23,727 bases of DNA from Nostoc sp. GT001 (GTDB lineage: Bacteria; Cyanobacteriota; Cyanobacteriia; Cyanobacteriales; Nostocaceae). Shown one piece after another: positions 8,121 to 15,201 of this stretch. Every line of letters starts with the position of its first letter. The stretch's first letter is position 1. The notes beneath the pieces are model-generated. The model searched no databases and was not told the origin of the DNA. It was given only the letters and a program-made list of their open reading frames with translations. The position numbers and the translations under genes were made by a program. The DNA lies in NCBI RefSeq assembly GCF_030382115.1, contig NZ_JAUDRJ010000003.1, positions 1,669,093-1,692,819 of the forward strand, written 5' to 3'.

Positions 8121-8170
8121 GTTCGACTGAGCGAAGTCGTACCCCTTCGGGGAAGCAAGCTACGCGTAGC
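8121..8170. repeat. Cluster of short palindromes upstream of the M16 operon
   Basis: Three palindromes follow one another: GACT-GAGCGAA-GTC within 8121-8139, CCCC-TTC-GGGG (8142-8152), and the perfect 12-mer GCTACGCGTAGC (8159-8170). This string is an interspersed intergenic repeat of Nostoc-type genomes. It lies in the 292-base gap between the M16 start and the divergent TetR gene, so it is part of the shared control region, but no promoter role is shown. Confidence 0.7.
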
Positions 8171-8343
8171 GTTCCGCAGGAAAGTCCCCAATTTAAAATC
8201 TAAAATTGACCGACTGCTCTGGTTCATAAGCGAGAAGTAAGATAAAGTTACATTACCTAAATAACAGGATACTTAGCAAAAGAGCGTTAATCTTGTATTA
8301 AGCTTTCAGTGGCTCTTTGCACTTGACGTTAGACAATAATGCT

Positions 8344-8354
8344 ACAAGTCTTGT
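8344..8354. promoter_or_regulatory. Candidate TetR operator ACAAG-T-CTTGT
   Basis: An 11-base palindrome with 5-bp arms lies 24 bases before the ATG of the TetR-family gene. TetR-like repressors often bind palindromes of this general size near their own start. There is no second copy near the M16 start, so this would fit autoregulation only. The evidence is position and symmetry alone. Confidence 0.3.
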
Positions 8355-8378
8355 TACGGATATCTAACCATAACTTTT

Positions 8379-8996
8379 ATGCGAGTTTTTAATTCTTCCC
8401 CACCTTCAGAGGCTCAGACGCGCACCCGGATTTTAGAGGCAGCACAACGGTTGTTTGCTTCTAAGGGATTTGACGGTACTACCACCCGTGACTTAGCACA
8501 AGCGGCAGGTGTAGCTGAAGGTACTCTATTTCGTCATTTTCCGAATAAAAAAGCAATTTTGGTGGAAGTAGCCACGAGTGGCTGGGTAGAGATTTTGACA
8601 GATTTGCTCACAGAATTAAGTGAAATGGGCAGCTATAAAGCCGTCGCTCAGGTAATGCGCCGCCGGATGTGGAATTTCCAAAAAAATGCCGATTTGATGC
8701 GTGTTTGTTTTATGGAGGTGCAATTTCACCCCGATTTGCGCGATCGCATTCAATTAGAAGTCATTACCAAAATGACTGATGTGGGTGAAGCATTCTTTCA
8801 AACAGCGATGGATAAAGGCATTTATCGTCAAGGGGACGCGAAGCTAGTTGCGAAAGTTTTTTTAGGAATGTTTGCGATCGCAGGTTTTTCTAACAACACC
8901 CTCATCGAACCTGACGCCTCTCCCCAACAAATGCAGGAAATGGCGGAAGGACTCGCTGATATCTTTCTTAATGGTGTCTTGGTTAAAGAGTTATGA
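8379..8996 (+). CDS. TetR/AcrR-family transcriptional regulator
   Basis: The N-terminus of this 205-residue protein is a standard TetR DNA-binding domain: ILEAAQRLFASKGFDGTTTRDLAQAAGV at 18-45, with the helix-turn-helix at about 35-54 ending in GTLFRHFPNKKAIL. The rest is helical and forms the ligand-binding and dimerisation part; its ligand is unknown. It is divergent from the M16 protease operon across 292 bases. It could control that operon or only itself. Its stop codon is contained in the first unit of a heptamer repeat. The ATG at 8379 gives a normal length with only a short N-terminal tail. The family call is very secure; the target is inference. Confidence 0.95.
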   Translation: MRVFNSSPPSEAQTRTRILEAAQRLFASKGFDGTTTRDLAQAAGVAEGTLFRHFPNKKAILVEVATSGWVEILTDLLTELSEMGSYKAVAQVMRRRMWNFQKNADLMRVCFMEVQFHPDLRDRIQLEVITKMTDVGEAFFQTAMDKGIYRQGDAKLVAKVFLGMFAIAGFSNNTLIEPDASPQQMQEMAEGLADIFLNGVLVKEL

Positions 8997-9063
8997 GTTA
9001 TGAATTATGAATTATGAGTTTTAACTCCTAACTTTTAACTTCTAACTCCTCACTCCTAACTCC
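8991..9063. repeat. Two tandem heptamer tracts between convergent genes
   Basis: Four TTATGAG/TTATGAA units (8991-9018) are followed by six TAACTCC-like units (9022-9063). The TGA of the TetR gene (8994-8996) is inside the first unit, and the TAG of the convergent DUF4332 gene (read from 9063-9065) lies at the end of the second tract. The repeats therefore fill the whole intergenic space. Confidence 0.9.
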
Positions 9064-9503
9064 TAACTAATGATTGCTTTAGCTTGCTGACTCCACTGTT
9101 GTACTAGCTCAATTGCTGGACACAAATCTCGGCGCTGCATTGTTGCTACCTGCAAGCGCATAATTTGTTGGTGCAATCTGTGAGTGGGAGTTTGAGCTAA
9201 CTGCACTACAGAACCAATACCTGCATGAAGCAATAAACCACAATATTGTGTCCCGACACTGGGAATACGTGCCAAGTCAGCTAAAGCCATCCATTTATTT
9301 ACATACTGAAGATGAATCTGTAGTTTATTTGCTAACGCTAGTCTTGACTCTAGAGTTTTCCCTTGTTTGACTAAGGTTACTGTGCTAGTAATCCCACAAT
9401 TTTGCAGTTGAGATTGTTCTTCGTGGCTCAGTCCAGGTAATTCCTCAATTGGCCAATCACGAGATTGGATAGTAGTTCTACTATCTTTGTATTTAGCAGA
9501 CAT
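9063..9503 (-). CDS. DUF4332 domain protein (helix-hairpin-helix-like)
   Basis: This 146-residue protein has the DUF4332 pattern, with two helix-hairpin-helix-like units. The first is LPGLSHEEQSQLQNCGI (about 22-38) and the second is IPSVGTQYCGLLLHAGI (about 80-96), each followed by a short helix (TVTLVKQG and SVVQLAQT). Between them is the conserved YVNKWMALADLARI (67-80). The domain resembles DNA-binding HhH units of polymerase or topoisomerase type, so nucleic-acid binding is plausible but untested. No signal peptide or membrane segment is seen. The ATG at 9501-9503 is chosen. It is convergent with the TetR gene and shares the repeat-filled boundary. Function unknown; family confident. Confidence 0.85.
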   Translation of the reverse strand: MSAKYKDSRTTIQSRDWPIEELPGLSHEEQSQLQNCGITSTVTLVKQGKTLESRLALANKLQIHLQYVNKWMALADLARIPSVGTQYCGLLLHAGIGSVVQLAQTPTHRLHQQIMRLQVATMQRRDLCPAIELVQQWSQQAKAIIS

Positions 9504-9694
9504 TTTTGAAATAAAAATATAGGCTTGTTTAAATATTGTGACAGTTGTTTATTCGTAAAATTACGCTTTTGCGGTTTAGTGTTTGTATTGACGTGCAATT
9601 TTAACTCAATCTTCTGCAATATGATTGTTTGCCCTAACAAACATTAGATATCTTGCAAAACTCCCTAACAGCCTCTAACCAACTGCATTGACAG

Positions 9695-10438
9695 CTATTT
9701 TAGGCAGGTAATGCCGATCATATCGGGATAGTCAATGTAATCCTGCCAGAACTCGGAGCCAAATTTCTGTATGCCTTTGGGGGAGACTTTTGGATGATGC
9801 CAGCGGATCTCTTTAAAACCAGCACTCATCAAGGCCCATTCATAAGTCGCTTGGCTAAGGTAGTAGTTATCAATACTAATAGACTCACCGTCATCAGGAA
9901 TGCTCAATGTTAAGGTTATGGGAGTACCTTCCTGGAGCGACTGGGCACATTTCCTATAAATGCCATATTTCTCATGTTTGTTATAAAATTCTGGAAGCAG
10001 TTCTAAATTATTATTCAAACTGACGAATCTACCACCAGGTTTCAGATGAATTGCTATGGACTGACACATTTTGAGTAGTTGCTCTTTAGTTGAAGCGCAA
10101 TTCAGCAAGTAGGAGACTACCACAAGATCGAAGCTGCCAATAGAACCAATTTCCATGACATCACCGATGATATATTCAATATCAAGTGGAACAGAGGCTT
10201 CTTCAAGTCTTGCCAATTTGATCATTTCTGAGGAAATATCTACACCAACCAAACGTGCAGCGCCATTCTGTTTGAGCAATCGTGTGAAAAATCCTTCTCC
10301 ACAAGCTAGATCGAGGATTGATTTCCCGGCAACATCTCCGATTAAATTTAAGTATGTATATGCCTCACCATACAAGCGATAAGGCAATTTGTTAAGTTTT
10401 TGAAACTGGAGAGCGATGTTATCAAACACGGTTGCCAT
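9695..10438 (-). CDS. Class I SAM-dependent methyltransferase
   Basis: This 247-residue protein has a Rossmann-type methyltransferase core. Motif I is LDLACGEG (about 42-49), the SAM-ribose acidic residue is Asp67 in GVDIS, the adenine-contacting acid is Asp93 in IGDVME, and the post-motif is LKPGGR (132-137). The C-terminal ~100 residues (TITLTLSIPDDGESISIDNYYLSQATYEWALMSAGFKEIRWHHP, cited here only by region 176-215) resemble the cap of small-molecule methyltransferases. The acceptor cannot be identified. It stands alone, with no neighbouring biosynthetic genes: a DUF29 remnant is divergent upstream, and a 190-base gap separates it from the DUF4332 gene. The ATG at 10436-10438 gives a full-length N-terminus. 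Confidence 0.88.
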   Translation of the reverse strand: MATVFDNIALQFQKLNKLPYRLYGEAYTYLNLIGDVAGKSILDLACGEGFFTRLLKQNGAARLVGVDISSEMIKLARLEEASVPLDIEYIIGDVMEIGSIGSFDLVVVSYLLNCASTKEQLLKMCQSIAIHLKPGGRFVSLNNNLELLPEFYNKHEKYGIYRKCAQSLQEGTPITLTLSIPDDGESISIDNYYLSQATYEWALMSAGFKEIRWHHPKVSPKGIQKFGSEFWQDYIDYPDMIGITCLK

Positions 10439-10635
10439 TTTTTCAACTCACTTACAAGTTTTTTATTAAAGGATATCTGAAAAGTTAAATTCTACGCCTG
10501 CCACCTCAACATCAACAGTTCAAGATAAGCGCGTTACGGCTTGTATGGCTAAAAAGATGCGATCGTTTTGTTGAAGTTAAAATGGGTGTAAAGTATCTCC
10601 AACTTAGCTAGTATACGCTAGATTGCAAAAAGCTC

Positions 10636-11254
10636 ATGACCCAGATTCCGAAAAGTGCAGCCCAGTTGTATGAAACAGACTTTGCAGCATGGACAGAAAA
10701 AACTGTACAACTCATTCGTGCTGGACAATTTAGAGAAGTAGACTGGAATGCTGTGATTGAGGAAATTGAAAGCTTGGGACGGTCAGAACGACGAGAATTG
10801 AAAAGCCGTTTGGAAGTATTATTACAGCATTTGCTCAAGTGGCAATATCAATAGACCTCTTGCAAAAATATGTTTTTGCACTCTTAGGGAAAAGGGTAAA
10901 GGTTAAAGGGAAAGGATTTTGAGTTTTTTTACCCTTTTCCCCCGCCCCTTATCCCCAGAGGGGGCCCCACCTTCCCCTTTACCCCGACTTTTGCAAGAAG
11001 TCTAATCTAGTTTGCGGAGTGGCTCTTGGCGAAATACGATTGATGAGCAGCGCCACAAAATTGCAGATTTACTGCAAGAGAGTCTCAGCCTCAAATCTTA
11101 TCCAGAAGAAGTTTTAGCCCAGTGCTATTATCGGGGATTGAAAGCTGCTAGTAATGAAACTGAACTACCAATAAATACGTTTCCAGTGGAATGTCCTTAT
11201 TCCATTGCCCAAGTTCTTGATAGTGAGTTTTTGCCAGATACTATTGATTTGTAA
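10636..11254 (+). pseudogene. DUF29-family gene disrupted by a MITE-like element
   Basis: The N-terminal half (10636-10851) reads as DUF29: an ATG, AAQLYETDFAAWTEKTVQLIR and EIESLGRSERRELKSRL, up to HLLKWQYQ. There a 153-bp inserted element gives an immediate TAG. The C-terminal half resumes after the element as SSLRSGSWRNTIDEQRHKI and runs to a TAA at 11252-11254. In typical DUF29 proteins KWQYQ is followed after about three residues by RSGSWR, so the ancestral join is ...CAA-TCT-AGT-TTG-CGG and the original protein was about 150 residues. The piece starting at 11012 has only a TTG start and is not a separate gene. DUF29 proteins are abundant in cyanobacteria and of unknown function. The gene is almost certainly inactive. 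It ends two bases before the convergent PhzF gene. Confidence 0.85.
10852..11004. mobile_element. MITE-like non-coding element with 16-bp terminal repeats
   Basis: The ends are TAGACCTCTTGCAAAA (10852-10867) and its near-complement TTTTGCAAGAAGTCTA (10989-11004), one mismatch in 16. The 153-bp interior has no open frame and contains G- and C-rich runs flanking a central purine/pyrimidine-biased region, so it can fold back on itself. A related end occurs at 14137-14155 (17 of 19 bases identical). No transposase is encoded, so mobilisation in trans is implied. A clear target duplication is not visible; restoring the DUF29 frame needs removal of 154 bases, consistent with a 1-2 base duplication (A or AA) or an imprecise junction. 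Confidence 0.8.
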
Positions 11255-11256
11255 TA

Positions 11257-12063
11257 TTAGGTTGATGCGGTAAATAACTCACCTCGCAGCACAGTTACCG
11301 CTTGTCCAGCGAGAAAGACGTGATCGCCTCCGTCATAATACACCTTCACCACGCCACCGCGACTAGATGCTTGATAAGCCAAATACTCATTTTTGTGCAA
11401 GCGATCGCGCCAGAACCAAGCGAGACAGCAATGAGCCGCTCCTGTAACTGGGTCTTCATTAATACCTAATCCCGGTGCAAAGAAGCGAGAGACGAAATCA
11501 TATTCAGAATCAGAGTCAGTGAGGCTGGTGACAATGACATCAGAAACAGGCAACGTTTTGAGTAGTTGAAAATTAGGCTGTATTTGCCGCACCAATTCTT
11601 CAGATTCCAATTCCACTAGATAACCTAGTGAATTCTGCAAGACAGATTTGTAGGGTACACCCAAAGCTTGCTTGAGTTCTGGAGGGACGACTGTTGCTTG
11701 GGAGTGATTTATAGGAAAATCTAACTCAATCCACTCACCTTGCAGCTTTGCAGTCAGCACTCCACTTTTGGTATAAAAACGTGCAACTTTATCAGGTGAC
11801 AAATGTCCTTCTGACCAAAGTACATGGGCACTAGCTAAAGTTGCATGACCACAAAGCGGCACTTCCACTGTGGGCGTAAACCAACGCAGATTAAAGCCAT
11901 CATCCTGTCTGACTAAAAAAGCTGTTTCAGATAAATTCATCTCCTGCGCCACGTTTTGCATCCAGCGCTCATCTTGGAGAGTAGGCAAAACACAGACAGC
12001 AGCAGGATTACCTGCAAAAGGTGTATTGGTAAAAGCATCAACCTGAGTAATGATTTGTCCCAT
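11257..12063 (-). CDS. PhzF-family isomerase/epimerase-like protein
   Basis: This 268-residue protein has the two-domain PhzF (diaminopimelate-epimerase-like) fold. The catalytic glutamate is Glu46 in SETAF, and the two glycine-rich signature motifs are present: CGHATLASAH (71-80) and EDPVTGAAHC (203-212). Family members isomerise or epimerise small acids; only true phenazine producers use PhzF for phenazines. There are no other phenazine genes here, so the substrate is open. I start at ATG 12061-12063, preceded by AAGGTGA about seven bases upstream; the in-frame GTG nine bases earlier has no comparable site. The stop is two bases from the DUF29 remnant's stop. It is transcribed alone, divergent from the small lipoprotein across 128 bases. 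Confidence 0.92.
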   Translation of the reverse strand: MGQIITQVDAFTNTPFAGNPAAVCVLPTLQDERWMQNVAQEMNLSETAFLVRQDDGFNLRWFTPTVEVPLCGHATLASAHVLWSEGHLSPDKVARFYTKSGVLTAKLQGEWIELDFPINHSQATVVPPELKQALGVPYKSVLQNSLGYLVELESEELVRQIQPNFQLLKTLPVSDVIVTSLTDSDSEYDFVSRFFAPGLGINEDPVTGAAHCCLAWFWRDRLHKNEYLAYQASSRGGVVKVYYDGGDHVFLAGQAVTVLRGELFTAST

Positions 12064-12191
12064 TAGAATCACCTTGAAAGTTAGACAGCAATATATTGTT
12101 GGTCTGTAGGGGCACAGCGTGCTTGTTTAATCAGAACCACTATATACAGTACCTTAGAAATTAGGAATACAATCTCCAAAAACTAGAGTCA

Positions 12192-12443
12192 ATGTTAAAG
12201 CAAACCGAAAACGTGAGGATAAAAATCTTTAGAAGCATCTTTGCTGCTGTCAACTTAGCGCTAATTTCTGGAGGATTAGTTAGTTGTGTTATTGAAGCCC
12301 CGCAGCCACCTGCACCAACTGAGCAACAAAAACCAGTCGTACAACCTAACCAAAACGACAGAGATGACGACAAAGATGACGACGACAAAGATGGCGATCG
12401 CAAAAATGATAAAAAAGATGACGATAAAGACGATAACGACTAA
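12192..12443 (+). CDS. Small lipoprotein with a lysine/aspartate-rich tail
   Basis: This 83-residue protein has a basic start, a hydrophobic stretch (about 17-31) and a lipobox, LVSC, with Cys32 as the expected lipidated residue. The mature part is a short Pro/Gln-rich linker followed by about 30 residues dominated by Asp and Lys in DDDKD-type runs (from about 55 to the end). Such charged low-complexity tails might bind divalent cations or simply extend the protein from the membrane; no family is recognised. The codons of the tail form GAC/GAT/AAA repeats, which can expand by slippage. The aminopeptidase P gene starts 28 bases downstream on the same strand and could be co-transcribed. The ATG at 12192 has only a weak ribosome site. 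Confidence 0.7.
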   Translation: MLKQTENVRIKIFRSIFAAVNLALISGGLVSCVIEAPQPPAPTEQQKPVVQPNQNDRDDDKDDDDKDGDRKNDKKDDDKDDND

Positions 12444-12471
12444 ATAAAGGTAAAATTATCACCTTACATTT

Positions 12472-13854
12472 ATGCTTATCCCACAAACTTCTACTTCTCT
12501 CGGCGAGACTTTACGCCACCGACGGCAACAACTAGCCAAGCTGATTGATTTTCCGGCAATTCTGTGGTCAGGTAGCAATAATTCGCGCAACTTTCCGGCA
12601 AATTCCTTTCCATTTCGTGCTAACAGTCATTTCCTTTATTTCGCCGGACTGCCATTACCAAAGGCGGCAATTCGTCTAGAAGCGGGCAAACTAGAACTAT
12701 TCATCGACGATCCGTCACCCAGCAGCGCCCTTTGGCATGGAGAAATGCCAACGCGCGAAGAAATAGCCGAGAAGATTGGGGCGGATGTGGCAGGGCCAAT
12801 GGCAGAATTAGAGTCTTGCCTAGAAGATGCCGCGACACTTGCCGTCCAAGATGCGGCTACTTGGACGCAGCAATCGCAGCTATTAAATAGATGGATTTTA
12901 CCACAAAGTCCTCCCCAAGGAATTGACTTGGAGTTAGCAAAGGCGATCGTTTCACTCCGTCTTACCCACGATGATGCGGCATTAAGCGAGTTGCGAAAAG
13001 CTGCGGCTGTCACTGTCAAAGCTCACAAAGCGGGGATGGCAGCAACACCCCAAGCCAAACTAGAAGCAGAAGTTCGGGCTGCGATGGAAGGGGTAATTAT
13101 TGCCCACAATATGACTACCTCTTACAACAGTATTGTCACTGTTCACGGTGAAGTTTTGCATAACGAGCATTATCACCATAGTTTGCAACCAGGTGATTTA
13201 CTGCTTGCCGATGTTGGCGCTGAAACTGAGACTGGTTGGGCTGGTGATGTGACTCGCACTTGGCCAGTTTCGGGCAAGTTTTCATCTACCCAAAGAGATA
13301 TTTATAATGTGGTTTTGGCAGCCCATGATGCTTGCATTGCCAAAATCCAGCCTGGTGTAGAGTATGGGGATATTCACCTGCAAGCGGCTACAGCGATCGC
13401 TGAAGGTTTAGTAGAGTTAGGCATTTTACAAGGAAATCCCCAAGATTTAGTAGAAATCGATGCCCACGCGCTGTTTTTTCCTCATGGTATCGGCCATCTA
13501 CTGGGTTTAGATGTGCATGATATGGAAGATTTGGGCGATTTAGCCGGGTATGAAGAAGGACGTGAAAGGAGCGATCGCTTTGGCTTAAGCTATCTCCGTT
13601 TAAATCGTCCCCTGCGTCCAGGAATGTTAGTCACAATTGAACCTGGTTTTTATCAAGTACCAGCAATTTTAAATGATGCTAATGTTCGTTCCAAATATCA
13701 GAATGTGGTGAATTGGCAGCGTTTATCTGAATTCGCCGATGTCCGGGGAATTCGCATTGAAGATGATGTTTTAGTTACTACAGACGGCAGCGAAGTTTTA
13801 ACAGCTGCATTACCGAACGATGCTGATACTGTAGAAAATTTAGTTAATGGCTGA
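12472..13854 (+). CDS. Xaa-Pro aminopeptidase (aminopeptidase P family, M24B)
   Basis: This 460-residue protein has the creatinase-like N-terminal domain (about 1-170) and the pita-bread metallopeptidase domain (about 175-455). The five dinuclear metal ligands are all present: Asp247 (LLADVG), Asp259 (WAGDVTR), His342 (HGIGHLLGLD), Glu390 (TIEPGFY) and Glu430 (GIRIEDD). These enzymes remove the N-terminal residue from peptides with proline second, in the cytoplasm, probably with Mn2+. Length fits the family. It follows the small lipoprotein by 28 bases, possibly as an operon. A hairpin (13867-13887) lies 13 bases beyond the stop, and a larger palindromic element follows. The call is secure; the precise peptide range is not. 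Confidence 0.95.
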   Translation: MLIPQTSTSLGETLRHRRQQLAKLIDFPAILWSGSNNSRNFPANSFPFRANSHFLYFAGLPLPKAAIRLEAGKLELFIDDPSPSSALWHGEMPTREEIAEKIGADVAGPMAELESCLEDAATLAVQDAATWTQQSQLLNRWILPQSPPQGIDLELAKAIVSLRLTHDDAALSELRKAAAVTVKAHKAGMAATPQAKLEAEVRAAMEGVIIAHNMTTSYNSIVTVHGEVLHNEHYHHSLQPGDLLLADVGAETETGWAGDVTRTWPVSGKFSSTQRDIYNVVLAAHDACIAKIQPGVEYGDIHLQAATAIAEGLVELGILQGNPQDLVEIDAHALFFPHGIGHLLGLDVHDMEDLGDLAGYEEGRERSDRFGLSYLRLNRPLRPGMLVTIEPGFYQVPAILNDANVRSKYQNVVNWQRLSEFADVRGIRIEDDVLVTTDGSEVLTAALPNDADTVENLVNG

Positions 13855-13866
13855 GTTCATATTGAC

Positions 13867-13887
13867 AGGCATCCATAAAGGATGCCT
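13867..13887. terminator. Hairpin after the aminopeptidase gene
   Basis: Arms AGGCATCC (13867-13874) and GGATGCCT (13880-13887) with loop ATAAA lie 13 bases past the stop codon. A U-run is missing, so it may be a stability hairpin rather than a strict intrinsic terminator. Confidence 0.6.
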
Positions 13888-13914
13888 AATTACTGGATTG
13901 TCACGCCCACCCAT

Positions 13915-14039
13915 ATCCCGCCCAGAACTGAAGTTCAGGGCTGATAGCGAAACTCCACTGAAAGTGGACTAAATAATTAATTCAGTCCACTTTCAGTGGA
14001 CTTGGGCTATGAGACTCGGAATTCATTCCGAGGCGGGAT
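13915..14039. repeat. Nested palindromic element, about 125 bp
   Basis: Outer arms ATCCCGCC (13915-13922) and GGCGGGAT (14032-14039) enclose a 17-bp inverted repeat (13954-13970 with 13984-14000). Each arm contains a palindrome of its own (CCACTGAAAGTGG and CCACTTTCAGTGG). There are also hairpins CTGAA-G-TTCAG near 13928-13938 and CTCGGAAT/ATTCCGAG (14015-14032). The whole can fold as a multi-branched structure. It has no open frame. I think it is an interspersed palindromic element, perhaps a non-autonomous relative of IS200/IS605-like elements, but that link is not shown. Confidence 0.75.
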
Positions 14040-14136
14040 CAAAACACAGTGCGAGATTCATTAATAAAGAATGATATAGACTTGTGTGTACACCGTAGCC
14101 CGAAGAGCGGGGAGGGGTAGGGGGTGGGGTGTTAGG

Positions 14137-14155
14137 GACTTTTGCAATAGGTCTA
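14137..14155. repeat. Degenerate solo end of the MITE-like element
   Basis: These 19 bases match the right end of the element at 10986-11004 with two mismatches (GACTTTTGCAA shared, then TAG/GAA, then GTCTA). A G-rich run stands just before it, as expected for an equivalent of the C/G-rich interior of the intact copy. A matching left end is not obvious, though TAGAC occurs at 14077-14081. Confidence 0.5.
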
Positions 14156-14198
14156 CTAAAGTTTTGTTTAAAAATCAAGTAGGAGTCATATAAAACCC

Positions 14199-15086
14199 TC
14201 ATTTCCCCAAACGAAGGTGATTTTGTAACGCTTGGCGCATCACTTCTACAGGCAAAGTTTCCAGATGCAACCAGATTTTTAATGCTGCTACCCCTTGTTG
14301 GACTAGCATTTCTAATCCATCGATCGCAATTGCACCTTGTTTTTCAGCCTGCTTCAGAAATTGCGTTGGTTTAGGAGTATATATTAAATCGTAAGCGATC
14401 GCACCTGTTGGTAAATTTGCGATTTCTTCTACACTCAAAGGCGATTCATCGACTTTGGGATACATCCCAATCGGAGTTGTATTTACCAGCAGATTTGCCT
14501 GGGGAATGAGCTTTGGTAATTCCTGCCATTGATGAACCTGGAATTTATCAGCTAGAGATGAATTGCTCCAACTGTTGCGGAATTCTTGTAATCTCTGCAT
14601 ATTGCGCCCAACAACATGAATTTGGGCAAAACCTAGCTGAATACAACCTGCTACAACAGCTCTTGCTGCACCACCATTACCTAAAATTACCGCTACCTTC
14701 TGACTCCAATCTTGTTTATATGTTGTCTGCAAAGGGGCGAGAAATCCTTCTATATCTGTATTTGTGCCTACCCATTTGTGATTTTGGCGGCTAACAGTAT
14801 TCACTGCTCCAATAGTTTGAGCCAGGGGCGTAATTTCTGAGAGTAGGGGGATGATTGCTTGTTTATAAGGTATTGTCACACTAAAGCCGACAACCCCAAC
14901 AGCAGCTAAACCTGCGATCGCTACCTCTAAATTCTGTGGTTCAATCGGAAAAGGCAGATAGATATAATCTAATCCTAGTTGTGCGATCGCTGCATTATGC
15001 ATTACTGGCGACAGCGAATGCTCCACCGGATGTCCAATGACTCCTAGTAGTTTAGTTTTGCCTGTAATTAAATTTTCTTTTGTCAT
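14199..15086 (-). CDS. aroE: Shikimate dehydrogenase
   Basis: The 295-residue protein has the shikimate-binding SLSPVMHN (24-31), the catalytic lysine Lys75 in TIPYKQ, Asn96 in GAVNT and Asp111 in NTDIEGF, and the NADP-binding loop GNGGAAR (136-142). It reduces 3-dehydroshikimate to shikimate with NADPH in the cytoplasm, the fourth step of aromatic amino acid synthesis. The length fits AroE. The start ATG (15084-15086) lies inside a heptamer repeat that also contains two further ATGs at 7-base intervals, each in a different frame; I chose the one that opens this frame. The gene is convergent with the aminopeptidase and appears monocistronic. The call is very secure. Confidence 0.97.
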   Translation of the reverse strand: MTKENLITGKTKLLGVIGHPVEHSLSPVMHNAAIAQLGLDYIYLPFPIEPQNLEVAIAGLAAVGVVGFSVTIPYKQAIIPLLSEITPLAQTIGAVNTVSRQNHKWVGTNTDIEGFLAPLQTTYKQDWSQKVAVILGNGGAARAVVAGCIQLGFAQIHVVGRNMQRLQEFRNSWSNSSLADKFQVHQWQELPKLIPQANLLVNTTPIGMYPKVDESPLSVEEIANLPTGAIAYDLIYTPKPTQFLKQAEKQGAIAIDGLEMLVQQGVAALKIWLHLETLPVEVMRQALQNHLRLGK

Positions 15087-15104
15087 TTGTCATTTGTCAT
15101 TGGC
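15084..15104. repeat. Heptamer repeat CATTTGT over the aroE start
   Basis: Two CATTTGT units followed by CATTGGC (15084-15104) read on the minus strand as repeated ATGACAA. This puts an ATG every seven bases upstream of aroE. Confidence 0.75.
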
Positions 15105-15201
15105 TTAAGAAAACTCTTCCCTAGTCCTCAGTCTCTAGTCGCCACTCCCCACTCCCGACTAGTTTACAATTATTAGAAGCTACTTAACATTTCTTTAAAT
15201 C

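Larger units (their letters stand above)
13888..14198. other. Intergenic region between convergent genes, 311 bases
   Basis: This stretch between the aminopeptidase and aroE has no supported coding frame. It holds a large nested palindromic element (13915-14039) and a degenerate MITE end (14137-14155) preceded by a G-rich run (14107-14131), listed separately. Nothing else is seen. Confidence 0.6.

Noticed and set aside
8323..8348. TTGACG box as the TetR promoter
   Set aside because: No -10 box at a proper spacing could be identified.
8991..9063. CRISPR-like array
   Set aside because: Units are seven bases without spacers; this is a short tandem repeat, not a CRISPR.
11012..11254. Independent 80-residue protein gene
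   Set aside because: It has only a TTG start and continues the DUF29 sequence interrupted by the inserted element.
11257..12063. Phenazine biosynthesis
   Set aside because: PhzF-like proteins are common outside phenazine producers, and no other phenazine genes are present.
9695..12063. Natural-product gene cluster from a methyltransferase plus PhzF
   Set aside because: The genes are separated by a pseudogene, with no synthase or tailoring genes and no operon.
12636..13019. Minus-strand frame within the aminopeptidase gene
   Set aside because: Shadow of a conserved metallopeptidase gene; composition is Ser/Ala-rich as expected from antisense reading.
14107..14131. G-quadruplex regulatory element
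   Set aside because: The G-rich run is plausible for a quadruplex but lies next to a degenerate repeat end, far from any start, so the repeat explanation is simpler.
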